Assembly (NCBI GenBank): GCA_020736575.1
Contig: JAGPYM010000015.1
Coordinates: 124,001-188,000, forward strand
Source: Thelonectria olida
Taxonomy: Eukaryota; Ascomycota; Sordariomycetes; Hypocreales; Nectriaceae
DNA: 64,000 bases
Direction of reading: 5' to 3'
This document shows positions 23,963-34,916 of this stretch, in pieces (positions within the stretch are counted from its first letter, which is position 1; each line of letters starts with the position of its first letter). Made by a program: the position numbers and the translations under genes. The notes beneath the pieces were generated by a model, which worked only from the letters and a program-made list of their open reading frames with translations, was not told where the DNA came from and searched no databases.

Positions 23963-26005
23963 GGTTTTTCAAATCCTCCGGATGAAGACGTTTGCCGTTG
24001 AAGTTCCACAATGGCAAATGTCGATGATTATGGGATGCTAAATTGCTAATGTTAGGGACCTCGGCTTGTTCGATCTGGAGTCTGATGGCGGATCCTAATA
24101 CGCAGTGGATTCAAGAATGAAGAGTCTGGGATGCACGGAAAATGCTGAGGTAGATTTGCTGTCGAAGAGCTACTGAGTTGTTCTAGAGATGATATACTGA
24201 CGTGATTCTCGGTTCTGCTCGACGACTCTCTGAGTCCGGACATCCAAGGCTCATTCCTCACATAACGGAGAGTATCGCTGCAGTCTGTGGTTAGCGCTTG
24301 GTCGTGGATAAAGCTGGGAGGGATCAGAGATAAATTGTTTTTTGAGCGATGAGACTGGTGGGTTCGATTTGGCATTCGGCCATCGACAAAGCTTCAACGC
24401 AGCTCGGATTTACTTGTCTTACCAGAGAGGAACTGAAACTTTTAAGACCCAATCGGTGCTGCTCCTCAGGAAATGTTTCGACAACATGATTCGGACTCCG
24501 CCGTCCACGCGTCCTCATCCCACCTCCTCAAGACGAATCCACCAGCGACAGAGACGGTTTGGCGTCTTGAAAAGATCTGAAAGTCCAATGTCGTCATCTA
24601 CATTATGGAACCGCGGACTTTCAACATCTCAACCAGCTCATCCGTCCCGAAACATGCCAATCCCCACAGAGGAGGGCTGTGACCCTGGCGTCGATCTCCC
24701 AACGAATCAGCACGCTGTGGTGGGCAGTGAAGGCGAGAAATGGCCAACGCTTTGCCACGGGAACCTCTGTCTTCCACTGAGAGGGTCCTTGTTATACAGT
24801 CCAACTTGGAGCAAAGGATCGCCTCAGCCACGTTTTAAATCATCCTGACTTGTAGTTGATGGGGTAATGAGGGAATACTGACCGAGAGCACACCGCATTG
24901 TGGCGCAGGCCGGGTGCCAGCAAAGAAATGTGGGTGATGAAACACTTGAGCCTCACAACACGCTCCTCGACGACGTGAAAGAGCTCATGTGAGGAGGATA
25001 TCTTCGTATCCAACAAGCACAGAAGGATGACGGCACGGAGACGGCAAGCAATGTCGACAGCTTTGGCTCTGTCACTACCATGTCAATGGCAGGATGGCAC
25101 GAGTCTGAAGAAGTTGGTTGGATTTGGGCATGGACTCAAGAAGGATGAATGAAACGTAACGACATGCCTCTTCACAGACACGCACTTGGACTTATCTCAG
25201 CTTCATCATCACGGGGCGTCGGGCGGGGAAGTTCGTACGCAGACGCCCAACCTATGAGATATCAGTAAATCGTCCGAGATCCGGCGGCCCGAATGATCAG
25301 CACTAACGGCAGTCACGCACTTGGCACTGGGGGATGCGTAAAGGGCTGTGATTGGCGATGGACGTGGAAGACGATGAAAACGAGGAGAGCGAACAAAATC
25401 AAATACGGTGCGTCAAGTAATAACAGTCTGCGAGATTCGTGTATCGACAGCATCACGGCAAATGCTCACACCCAAATGATACGTTACAGAGGCACTCACC
25501 AGCCACATTGATGGGGTTGATGCAGGAGGCTCTGGAGCCACGTAGGAGGCAATCAATGTCAAGTGACGTATGCGCTTCGTGTCGATCCATTTCTTACAGA
25601 ACACGAGACGATTGGTTGCATTCCTCTTTTCTGCCTGGACAAATGCTACTGTACCTACATGTATGTCTGTCATTATATGGATTTGGCGGAGTTGATCGAC
25701 AGCCACGGCCTTTTCGGGACCTTCGTATCCAAAAATAGGACTTCCCCAACAACATCACCAGACTCGTGTATGCAACGATTCTTACATGTTGAACGACAAC
25801 AATATTCGACTGCACAACGCAGTAGACAATTCAACCAGTCGGCCGCCTACATTTGATTTGGAATACTTAACGCATTCAAGACCCCCCGAATTCTTTAAAA
25901 CACCACAGCCAGCATCAGAATCAAATCGCATCCAATCCGCAACCAACACACACAGACTTCCACACTTCCACCTACAACACCAACAACACCAACAACAGCT
26001 TCAAA
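23963..26005. other. Long spacer with possible coding scraps
   Basis: No gene is supported. Around 24600-24780 one plus-strand frame reads DFQHLNQLIRPETCQS followed by a helical stretch and looks protein-like, but it is short and flanked by stops in all frames. The 150 bases before 26006 are AC-rich and form the leader of the next gene. Confidence 0.35.
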
Positions 26006-26448
26006 ATGCTTGCCTCTACTCTTCTCGTCGCCACACTCTCCGCCTTCTTCGCCGGCACCTCGGCTGCGCCCGCACCTGCTCCCAACCCCAACACCAGATA
26101 CGCTCAGCTCCGTCTGTACGGAAAGCCTGGATGCTCGGAGCTGAACCTGGGCGAACTCGGCGTCTACGGTGACAAGGTCAACCAATGCCAGACATTTGGC
26201 GACACCGATGTCATCCGATCCCTGGCTCTACAGTACAACCCTTACGGATGCAAATGTGAGTACCGCATCTTTCCGCCTCTGCTATATAGATAGCTTGAAT
26301 TGAATTAGCTAACCGCTGTATTTCCACCCCCTTAGTGCACATCTACAGCGACGTCACCTGCCACCTCGACAGGCACGACGTCCCCTTGAACCAGTGCCTC
26401 AGCGGGGACAAGCAGTACCGTAGCTACAAGCTGGACTGCAAGGTTTAA
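26006..26448 (+). CDS. Small secreted six-cysteine protein
   Basis: The two exons 26006-26255 and 26336-26448 are joined by an 80-bp GTGAGT..TTAG intron with a GCTAAC branch site, giving 120 aa. Residues 1-20 form a signal peptide ending TSAAPAPAP. The mature part has six cysteines (residues 43, 61, 82, 92, 104 and 118) and ends in YKLDCKV. Without the intron the frame ends soon after the donor in an unrelated tail. No known domain is seen. The spacing and beta-rich composition recall other small fungal secreted proteins, including the one at 36544-36852. Its role is unknown; an extracellular location is well supported. Confidence 0.85.
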
Positions 26449-26550
26449 GAAGTCCTGATGATTGCATGGCGCATTTCAATTACAAGCATAGTTGATGGAT
26501 AATGTTGGAGCAGGAAGACGTTAGGGAAGGGATAGATGAAGGTATGAGAG

Positions 26551-26608
26551 ATGACATAATTAGACGTTCCTTTAGTTTTATGACATAATTAGACATTCCT
26601 TTAGTTTT
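26551..26608. repeat. Tandem duplication, 2 x 29 bp
   Basis: Two adjacent copies of a 29-bp unit starting ATGACATAATTAGAC lie in the 3' flank of the small secreted protein gene. They differ by one G/A transition (26565 versus 26594). Confidence 0.9.
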
Positions 26609-26680
26609 AGGATACATTGCTCTTATTTTTCATGTCAATAGATATATAAACTCTATGCAACTCCCTGGACCATTTGGTGC

Positions 26681-27706
26681 TCACTCTTTCCGAAATGGAA
26701 GCCCCGGGTTAATGCACGCGTTGGCCTGCTCAAAATACCAATTGTGTGCTTGGATGTCCAACCGTGCAAGGACTTTTAGATTGTCTCCGCTCTCGCCAAC
26801 CGGCTTTACTACGATATCTGTAGTCTGCACAGTGATATTATTCTCCGAGCTGATGTAGTATTCTGGCGAGGTATGGACGTATCCTAGTGCGTGAGGAGGG
26901 ACTTCGCACACCGGATCGTTTCGATGATGGACACGGTAGTTGCCCTCGAATTTATTGATATAGGTAGCGAGAGCCGCATTTGCAACGCGTGGCGATGCGT
27001 AGGCATAGAATGTCGCATTGAAGCCGGCATGGCGTAGGTCGGCGGTTGCCAGAGTTGTGACCGCAGCTCCAAGACTGTGGCCGGTGACAACAAGCTTGTA
27101 GGTCGGATGCTCTGCGATGGCAACCTTGAGGGCCCCAACGACGAGTGGTTTCACAGACAGCCAGGAAAGCCAGAATCCGTACTCGGCGAAGCAACCAGTG
27201 CAGAGACCTGTCGGAGCCCAGAGGAATTCTGCGTCCGACACCCAGTTTCGCACCGAGTAAGAACCTCGGAATACAAGTACGATGGTCTTCAGGGCATGAT
27301 CAACAGCGACAAAGCCGGATGTGTCGTGAATTGTGGAACTGCAGACCGTGAGTTAGCATCCGGGCTTCAACGTGGAACTCAATGGGACTATGAACTTACT
27401 TGGAAAAGCTCAGTAGAACCGTAGGATGATCTTGCTCAACGGCTGGACAGTTGCCAGCGGGGCAGGCCACGAAAGCACCACCTGCAGCCTGATAATTCTG
27501 TTGGCAGTATGCGGCCGCAGCATACTGAACCCAGAAGCTCAAGTCATCAAGCTGGCCTTGGGACACATCTTCTGAAACATTAGTTACGTCTTGACCTGGA
27601 GACCTATCCTCGTCCAAGACTTACCTCGTGGCTTGATCTGAGATGGAGCGGCTTCACAAAGCCAAGTGAAAACTGCCACCGAAGTGGCAACAAGAGAGAC
27701 GCGCAT
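26681..27706 (-). CDS. Secreted fungal lipase, class 3 family
   Basis: The exons 27625-27706, 27400-27571 and 26681-27338 give 303 aa. The introns (53 and 61 bp) have GTAAG donors and CAG acceptors. A signal peptide (MRVSLVATSVAVFTWLCEA) is followed by a short propeptide. The lipase_3 fold is shown by VLVFRGSYSVRNW (oxyanion region), the nucleophile elbow GHSLG with Ser at residue 173, the acidic residue in HRNDPV and the catalytic His in AHNWYF. Four or more cysteines in the N-terminal third (YCQQ, ACPAGNC) fit the disulfide pattern of secreted fungal class 3 lipases. It should hydrolyse triacylglycerols or related esters outside the cell. The histidine usually seen before the 'GF..SW' helix is replaced by EYGF, so specificity may differ. 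Confidence 0.92.
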
Positions 27707-29802
27707 TATGCTGAATTATAAGACTTGTAGAGTGAAGAAGTGATGTGCAGTGGAATAGAGTTATTGAAACTGGACAGACGGTAAATCCAGAAGCAGCAGT
27801 GCATAGATATATGTAGATACTGGCTTGGGCATTTGAGTCAGAGGACAAATGTCCCAAACCTTGTGATTGATCCGCTTGGTTTCCCGGTACCGAGTGAAAA
27901 TACATTCCTTCACCGTATAGGATCCTACGAAAGCCCTCATGGCGTGCGAAGTTTCCTTACTCCGTGCTTGCATTCACGCAATTATCACAAGTGACATTCG
28001 AGGGCATCGCGGGCCTCGGCAGCAGGGCTACGAGGAGGCCCAGCTCGGAATTGAACCAAACTTCTAAATCACGATGTTCAAGCTAGTGGATAGAATCCTG
28101 GTGTGGCCCATATATGGCGGTTTAGACGCGCGAGTCTACGATGTGAACGGAGTGGACTAGTTCGTGAGGCTGACCCGGGGATCTGGGTAGGGCCAATGAA
28201 ACGCAAGCGGGATTACGACAAGTGATCTTTCAGCTGACAAGAGTTGCCGATGTTCCGGTAGATCAAGTCATCTGATAAAATTCCTCGGGAGGTATGACCG
28301 TGCTTGCTTTTGGACACGGAAAACCGGTGGTGGAGAAGCAGTGAAGTGATCGACGGAAGGGCCAGCGGCTTCGGCCGAGGAACCCGAGGTGCATAACCCC
28401 ATGCAAAGTTAACATTGGGATAAGCACCTTTGACGTGGGCTGGTCTATTACTGAGTCTACGTGCTGAAGACTGAACGCTCGTTTGCGTGCGGATCTCTGC
28501 CGCAGTTGCAGGCAGCCTCGATTCTCGAACAGCAGTGTGACGAATCACGATCTGCCCCAGCATAGCGGAACGAAGTCGCAAACCCTCCCCGTGGGGTGCT
28601 GCCGTGGGGTGCTGGGGTGGTCCAGACGAATTCTTCTCTCTGCTACTCAATTCCACATCATACGACCATGTCGGAGAAAATCGCTCACCGATCAGCGGTA
28701 GTCGACGCTTACTATTGAGCACATGTTGAAAAGTTTTCATGTCCTTTGCGGGCAAATCATTGGCTCAAAACATGATTGCTTTACGGATTACGGAAGTCTC
28801 TGGATTCTTTGAAAGCGTCTCAGCGACAGAGCTACTTTGGCCCAAAGTGTTTAAGTCGCAGTGTCTAGCCTGGATAGACTGAGTAGTCTTACTGTCGCGT
28901 TGACGGGCCGTCACGATTCGTATCCAATGGCCACGGAGGTTCAATGTCAGAAGAACAGATAGTGTTCTCTGCCCAGCCTTCAAGAACATGTCTCGGCGAG
29001 TCCGGGGGAATGTGGGGGAGTGTGGGGGAAAGGGGGCACTACTCCTGAAGGCTCGAAAAGGAATTGATCCAAGCGGAAGCTTGCGAGAGGGAACCCGTTC
29101 TCATTCCATGCTTACCCTATGAGACGTTGGTCAAGCCCCATGTCTCGGAGAAGGCACGGCGGTGCACTAATTGTAAGTGTCTGTTAGAGATTACAAATGT
29201 GTTTAAGAGCATTCAAAATGTCATAGGTCTTTGGACCTTGGGGGTACTAGCGATTTTAGCCCCTCTTCATTGATGGTATTTGTCTAGTGAAGTAATGTCG
29301 ATTGTAACACTTGTAGTATAAACTCTCGGTCTATAGTCTCCCTTGACCGGAGCCCTCGAGGCCCTAACCAGGTGCAAAGCCCCATAAGCAATCGCGGTTG
29401 TGTTGGTCAGAAGTTCCAAGACATCGTACGATTGGTACTAGCACATGTTCGTCAAAAGTTCCATCAACTTGCAAGGGAGAGTAAGCGAGCTATGAACAGT
29501 GGAGAAAAAGGCTCAATTTTTCCAGTCATCCTGAGAATACTCTCACTGTTAGTTTCAGGCTGAGGCCAATACTTGTCTATGGACTTTGGCACATTTGAAG
29601 GTAGCACAATTTGCAATATAGCTTGGTCGCTACATCTCCTAAAAGGGCCGTCGTTCGCAAGATATGGCTCTCCTAGAATCCAAAAGAATGAACATCCCGT
29701 ATTATAAACCATGATAAGCTTCCGCTATCGATCCGAGGGGAGAAGCAGCCAAAGACAACGCAGTGAGAAAGAAGTGCTACAACAGCGCACACCTCGTCAA
29801 TA
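27707..29802. other. Long spacer without a supported gene
   Basis: The first 150 bases are the lipase promoter. An open frame at 28213-28755 (minus strand, 180 codons) lacks any domain and is basic and low in hydrophobic core, so it is not called. A G-rich stretch lies at about 29005-29037 and short GGGGTGCTG repeats near 28595-28620. Confidence 0.4.
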
Positions 29803-30132
29803 TCACGGCGCTCTCTCAAAGAGGCAGTGGCTCGGTCCTGAGCTACCACAGTCCTTACACTTGACCAATTCGGCGGTTATATTTTCACCTTGATTGTTCT
29901 GTCTATAGTATTCCTCAGCCTTCAAATCATCAACCAGGGCAACGGCATGTAGGCGCTCTTTCGTATCGGCGTCGAAATCTTGAATTAAAACGATGTTGAT
30001 GACCGATTTGCTGACAATAGTAAAAGTATTTTCTGTGTCAACTTTGCTTCTTGCTTCCTCGAGTGCGTCCCGGCCAACCATAGCCTCAGGATGCGCTGTC
30101 AGAAATGTGTCGGCGTCGGCATTGGTTGCCAT
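29803..30132 (-). CDS. Small hypothetical protein
   Basis: This is a single frame of 109 aa starting MATNADADTFLTAHPEAMV. The N-terminal 85 residues look like a compact alpha/beta protein (VINIVLIQDFDADTKERLHAVALVDDL). The tail has CKDCG. I do not recognise a family, and no signal peptide or membrane segment is visible. Support comes only from amino acid composition and a plausible leader upstream. The C-terminal tail after NQGENITAELVKCK may be wrong if an intron exists there. Confidence 0.42.
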   Translation of the reverse strand: MATNADADTFLTAHPEAMVGRDALEEARSKVDTENTFTIVSKSVINIVLIQDFDADTKERLHAVALVDDLKAEEYYRQNNQGENITAELVKCKDCGSSGPSHCLFERAP

Positions 30133-30518
30133 TGCTGGTGGAGCTGAAGCTGCCGCGGTTTTGATCGATTCTGAAATTTGGATGTTGAGCGAGACAAGCG
30201 TATTCTAGAAAAAGTGACGTTGGGTGAATATGCAACGGTTTTGAGAATGGCTCTTATCGAGGGCAAACATGCGGTTCACGTACCTACATGCGTGACAATC
30301 AGGCCCATCACGCCACCCCTGCCTCATCAGGTCTCATCGGCTCTCGGCAACGCATGAGCCCACGTGTGCATCTGTTGGTTTCGACTATCAAACGTGCTCG
30401 GGACATTTTTCGCATGCTTGGCACTTCGAGCTGACACTTGGTGAGATTAATGCTTAAAGCCATAATGATGACTGAAAAAAGAGCGACCACGTAATTATTA
30501 CTTGAGTATTCCCGCATA
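30133..30518. other. Spacer between small ORF and aldo/keto reductase
   Basis: This contains the upstream region of the small gene and the 3' flank of the aldo/keto reductase gene. No feature was recognised. Confidence 0.4.
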
Positions 30519-31658
30519 TCAAAATGGGAAAGCTGCTTTCGGCACATACAACTCTTCCAGATACTTAATCTCATCCTCTGTCAACTGAATCTTGGTAGCT
30601 TCAACAGCTTGGTCGATTCTTTCCTCTGTCTCCAACCCGCATATCGGTATGCATCCCTTGGAAATCAACCATGCTTGGGCAATCTGTGCCATCGATACGT
30701 GCTTCTTCTCCGCCAATTCCTCAACGCGCCCAACAATCGCCTCCTCCGGGCCGTGGTCATTGCTGCGGAAAAGCATCTTGAGGAATGGGTCTGTTTGCTC
30801 TCGAGCATCTGTGCGGTCCGTCCAAGGATGAGCCAAGACCCCGGCAGCGAGAGGAGACCAAGGGACAAGTCCCACGTTGGTCGCGTTGCAGTATGGGTTC
30901 ATCTCTCGCTCTTCCTCACGGTACAAGAGATTGTACATGCCTTGCATCGAGATGAACTTGTGCCAGCCATTCTTCTCGGCGACATTTTGAAGCATTTGGA
31001 ACTCCCAGGCTGCCATCTAAAGTTGATGGCTGTTAGCCTTGTATCAAGATACAAAATAGACCCCCATGCGGACAGATACTTACAGAGCTAGCACCGATAT
31101 AGCGGGCTTTGCCACTCTCAATCACATCGTTGAGAGCTCTCATGATTTCCTCCGGGGAAACGTCACGGTCGATTCGATGGATCTGGAGGACATCAATGTA
31201 GGTGCCCAACCTGGCCACACTTCTATCAACAGCATCAAGAATATGCTTCCTCGAAAGGCCAACCTGATTGACGCGGTCCCCATCATTTACAGTAAGGGTC
31301 GAAGGATCGATGGGCCCCCTTGTCTCATCCACAAATTGGAAACATTTCGACATGATGACCAGTTTGGCGCGAGGAATGTTGTAGTGTTTGATTGTCGCAC
31401 CAAGGATCTCCTCAGAATGGCCGTTGGAATAAGTATCAGCCACATCCCAGGTGTTGATGCCCTTGTCAAAAGCGTACTTTAGCTTCGGGAGGGCCTCCTC
31501 TTTGCTGAGGAGCCATGGCTGCCAGGTTTTGTCGCCAAAGCTCATGCAGCCGAGGATGATTTGGGAAACCTTCAAGCCGGAGTTCCCAACCCTGAAATCT
31601 CTGTCAGGATACTGAAGATCAGCCACATATGAATGCTTACTCGCCTGACATATTTCAT
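30519..31658 (-). CDS. Aldo/keto reductase
   Basis: The exons 31645-31658, 31084-31591 and 30519-31016 give 339 aa, the usual family length. The first exon is only 14 nt (MKYV plus two bases) and completes the classic start MKYVRVGNSGLKVSQI. Its intron (31592-31644) would begin with GC (AG|GCGAGT) and not GT, while intron 2 (31017-31083) is GTAAGT..TAG. Catalytic residues can be placed: Asp and Tyr in TWDVADTYSNGHSEE (54 and 59), Lys in KLVIMSKCF and His in DVLQIHRID. The NADPH-binding end shows GLVPWSPLAAGVLAHPW and ISKGCIPICGL. The enzyme should reduce aldehydes or ketones with NADPH in the cytosol. It belongs to the large fungal group often placed near secondary metabolism or detoxification genes. 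The substrate is unknown. Confidence 0.9.
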
Positions 31659-32142
31659 AGTGGACGCCATTGTTGGGAAAGGGGGATGCTGTAACGCGGT
31701 CGTGCAGGGCGAATAGGTGGCGTTGAGATGGCAATGGTCCAAGCAAATGAGGGATAATGACTGCGCTTTCGGTTTGACTCTTCGTTCTATTCGGGATGTC
31801 CCTCATTATATAATGACCTTCCTGACAAGCCCAAATACTGTTGTTTCAGCTATCAGCGCTCTTCGGGCTGAGTGTGCGTAAGCCATTCGCTCAAGCGCGC
31901 TCCCACAGCCAAGACGCAAGGTATGTTGACAGCACCCACAGTAATCCATTGGCATTAGCTAGTGGCAACACCTTGACGGTACCTGACCTATTGACCTTGC
32001 GCATCTCGAAGCTGAAGGCTTGCTGCAGGTACCAGAAACATAGTGTCATCCAGTTGCATAAGCGGCCCGGGGAAGGGTAATGAAGATGGTGCTAAAAAAC
32101 ACCAAGTGCTAAGTAACTATTGACGCAGGTGGCTCACACCCT
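31659..32142. other. Promoter region of the aldo/keto reductase gene
   Basis: This is a spacer upstream of the reductase gene that also forms the 3' flank of the bZIP gene. A TTATATAATG box lies at about 31805. No coding region is supported. Confidence 0.4.
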
Positions 32143-33070
32143 TCAGACTTCAAAAACAATGCGCTTCTCGCCTCTTTTCTCTCTCCAATAGTTTGTTCCT
32201 TCCACAATCTCTTTACATCCTGCGAGTAGAAATCCCCATTTTCTTAAAAAGGCTGTATTTACCTCCCAAGCCCTAGAATCCCATGGCTTTCCCCACACTA
32301 TGATGGATGGTTTGCTGTTGAGATCCCGTGCATCATCCACATTGAGCATATCTTCGCACAGTTCGTCGTCATCCACAACCCCAGATTCTATATACATCAG
32401 CATATTATCTCGGAGCTGAGGAAAAGGAAGTAAATCAATCCATGGATGATGCACCACCGTCCTCTGAAGTGAGGTTGGCTGTAGCGCTGGTGGGGTTGAC
32501 ATGGCTTGTTGCGAGCCGGTGGAAAAGCGAGGATCTCTGGTGCTGTAAGGGGAGACGAACTCGTCGCTGCAGAGACCTTCGGGGGGGAATCCCATGCTGA
32601 CGGCGTTCCGAGCCAATGCGGCAAGTACGTTGAGCCGTATGAGTACTTGAAGCTGGGCAGGCCGCGGTGCTTGGAGGGTGTAGTCCTCGTAAGCTTGTCT
32701 GGCGAGACCATTGATGTGGTGGATTCGATGCGGACATGTCAAGAGGACACCACCCTCGAAATTAGCCACAGAATTCTCCTTTATGTCATAACTGCCTCTT
32801 TCGGGGAGTAATTCCACCCCCTCTGGGTGGACTTGATCATTTGCTGTTTCGTGTTGCTGTCTCTTCCTGTGACCTGGACGTTCGTTCGACAATCAAATCA
32901 GCCCATTGCATCATGCAAAACAGGTCCTGTATTGTAAAAAAAAAAAAGGGACTAAGGTACTGACGGTAAGCTCGTTGGTTGAGGCGATTCTGGAGTTTTT
33001 TTCTCCGAGCCTGATTTGTCACTCCCGACCAGTCATCGCCGGGTTCCCGGACGTTCGCCGGCGGATTCAT
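32143..33070 (-). CDS. bZIP transcription factor with DUF3425 domain
   Basis: The exons 32965-33070 and 32143-32873 give 278 aa. The 91-bp intron (GTCAGT..CCAG, with a poly-T tract) splits the basic region and yields QARRKKLQNRLNQRAYRHRK, with the N-x7-R signature NRLNQRAYR. No clear leucine heptads follow, as is common in this fungal subgroup. The C-terminal half carries the DUF3425-type region (LTCPHRIHHINGLARQAYEDY, HHPWIDLLPFPQLRDNML, WGKPWDSRAWEV, FLRKWGFLLAGCKEIV). It should act as a nuclear DNA-binding regulator. It is transcribed divergently from the NmrA-like gene at 33356, with 285 bp between the two start codons, which suggests shared control. The target genes are unknown. Confidence 0.9.
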
Positions 33071-33355
33071 TGTGATTAGAGGTAGATTGGACTGGTTGAG
33101 ATGCTAGAATCCATTCTGACGGGGGTGGCATGGGGCTTTATGTCCATGCATGTGGCTTACCACCCCTCCGGCCGCTCCGCTCATTAGTCCCTTTCTGACA
33201 TGGTCTGCTTGTTTCTTAGTGCTGGTTGGTTCGTCTATGAGATCTCTGTCGACGGCGTCAGTAACGTGTTTATTATATAAGTCCAGGGAGCCTTACCGCG
33301 AGAATTTTCGCTCTCGGATTCGCATTCATCTCTGAGTTCTGTTCCTTTTCCGGCA
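33071..33355. promoter_or_regulatory. Shared divergent promoter, bZIP / NmrA-like pair
   Basis: The 285 bp separate the ATG at 33070 (minus) from the ATG at 33356 (plus). A TTATTATATAAG box at about 33269-33280 is well placed for the plus-strand gene. Confidence 0.55.
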
Positions 33356-34223
33356 ATGTCTACACCTCGAGTTCTAATATTAGGCGGCAGTGCCAGCCTC
33401 TCGCGCCTCATGACACTGCGTATGGTTAGCAAATCGTGGGATGTTATCAGCGTGATTCGAGATCCCGCCCAAAGAAGTCAAATCCTTCAAATAGGCAACG
33501 GTCAAAAAGGCAAAGTCGAGGTTCTGATTCAAGATCTGGAGAAACTTATGGGAGTGAGAGGCGCTCGCCGCATACTTGAGCAGGCGAGGCCCAACATTGT
33601 CGTGTTTGTCGCAGGTTCGTGTTGAACATTAAAACCCGTGTTCCAAGCTGCTCGTGTCCATTATGGCTGATTCGCCCTCATTAGGGTCTACAAGAAAACC
33701 ATTTGCGGTGGATCGGGACGCTTCCAAAAGCTTCATGGAAGCATCTACGAACGACAATTCAGTCAGCAAATTCTTATTCATCTCTTTCCCTTCATCGCGC
33801 AGGGGCAGAGCTCCATGGTGGACCGATGAAGACTTCCAGGACTGGATGGTAGAGAAGCGCTCCTATCCAGACATCTGGCAGGCGAAGCTGGAGGCAGACG
33901 AATACCTAGTTGCCTTGGCTAACGCAAGGGCACGTCGAGGTGGTCCGTCTTTTCAGGCCATCAGCCTGCGACCTACCTGGCTAACAAATTCCAAGGGAAC
34001 TGGCAAAGTTCACCTGGGGAAATCGAGAGCGGTAGGGCAAGTAACGCGTGAGGATGTCGCAGCTGTGGCATTAGCTTTGCTATCAAGGCATGATACTCGG
34101 GGATGGTTTGATCTCTTCCAAGGGGACGATGAGATTGAAGAAGCTGTTGATTCGGCTGTAAGGAGGAATGTCAACTGCATCGACGGCGAGGATGTCGAGC
34201 GAATACATGAGCTTGCAGTGTAG
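33356..34223 (+). CDS. NAD(P)-binding NmrA/isoflavone-reductase-like protein
   Basis: The exons 33356-33614 and 33685-34223, joined over a 70-bp intron, give 265 aa. The N-terminal strand and nucleotide loop read VLILGGSASLSRLM, followed by the typical VISVIRDPAQRSQI. A later segment, DRDASKSFMEAS, and VSKFLFISFPSSRRGRAPWW match the fungal atypical SDR group, where a hydroxyl-bearing Ser or Tyr replaces the usual YxxxK site. ISLRPTWLTNSKGTGKV and VTREDVAAVALALL are normal C-terminal landmarks. The protein is shorter than the usual glycine-rich loop version, since the region after the intron lacks the common GAGGKGG segment. It may be an NAD(P)-dependent redox enzyme or a nucleotide sensor working with the divergent bZIP factor. 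Confidence 0.85.
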
Positions 34224-34916
34224 ATATAAAACATTGGGTCAAGACGTACAGTCGACTTGAGCCAGTCCATATTCTAGGAATGAAGAGGACGCCAATTGGT
34301 CAAAGACCCAGGATCTCTGTCTACCTAATGCAATGACGTAGCGACGGGCAGTTTCACCAAGACTGAGTATGTCGGGTTGGCCGGTACAATTTTCAGACCA
34401 AATACTAGTTTACAGGCAGATGGTATAAATGAATAATATTTAATATTTAATTGATCATTGTTTCAAGTTGACCTCAAGAAATAGAGCCCCCAGAATTGAG
34501 GGACGCTGGCGTTACCTCTTTCGTTTATTAACAAAGGCAGCTGTAGCTCAGACGCTGGTGCGGACCGATGATACAATAAAAAATGTTAATTATATGGGTA
34601 TTCACGTCAGAACAGGGAATCAATGGAGAAAAACTGTCAGCCAGATGCATTAGCTTTTCTCGATTGAGAAAGGGGTCCATTCAACCCTTGTTTACTTCGT
34701 ATAGTTCGGTGTTAAAGGAGATAGCGGAATATGAACCCTTTCATGGCCTGGGCAAGAGAAGATGCTATACTCGCTGGCGAGTTCGCAATAGAACTCTGAA
34801 AAGTCTGCCAGTGACTCAGCAGCAATAAATAGAAAGGTGATACCCCGTACCAAGCCGTGACTTTCTGAGCGTTTCCGAAAATATCCTCCTCTACCTACCT
34901 GGCTTATACCGTCACC
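34224..34916. other. AT-rich spacer
   Basis: Positions about 34420-34460 and 34570-34600 are AT-rich. A GTAGCTCAGACGC string near 34540 resembles a tRNA A box, but no matching B box or cloverleaf follows. No gene is supported. Confidence 0.4.

Noticed and set aside
24342..24848. 168-codon open frame on the plus strand
   Set aside because: The protein is low-complexity and basic. A different frame in the same place looks more protein-like but is too short to support a gene.
27990..28130. tRNA-like B-box (GGTTCAATTCC) on the minus strand
   Set aside because: The T-arm is partly GU-paired, the acceptor stem pairs over only four positions, and no acceptable D-arm or anticodon stem could be drawn.
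28213..28755. 180-codon open frame on the minus strand
   Set aside because: It lacks a hydrophobic core and any recognisable motif, and its flanks show no promoter or splice signals.
29005..29037. G-rich run that might form a quadruplex
   Set aside because: It is short, isolated in a gene-free spacer, and no function can be argued.
34530..34630. A-box-like string GTAGCTCAGACGC
   Set aside because: No B box follows at tRNA distance and the sequence does not fold as a cloverleaf.
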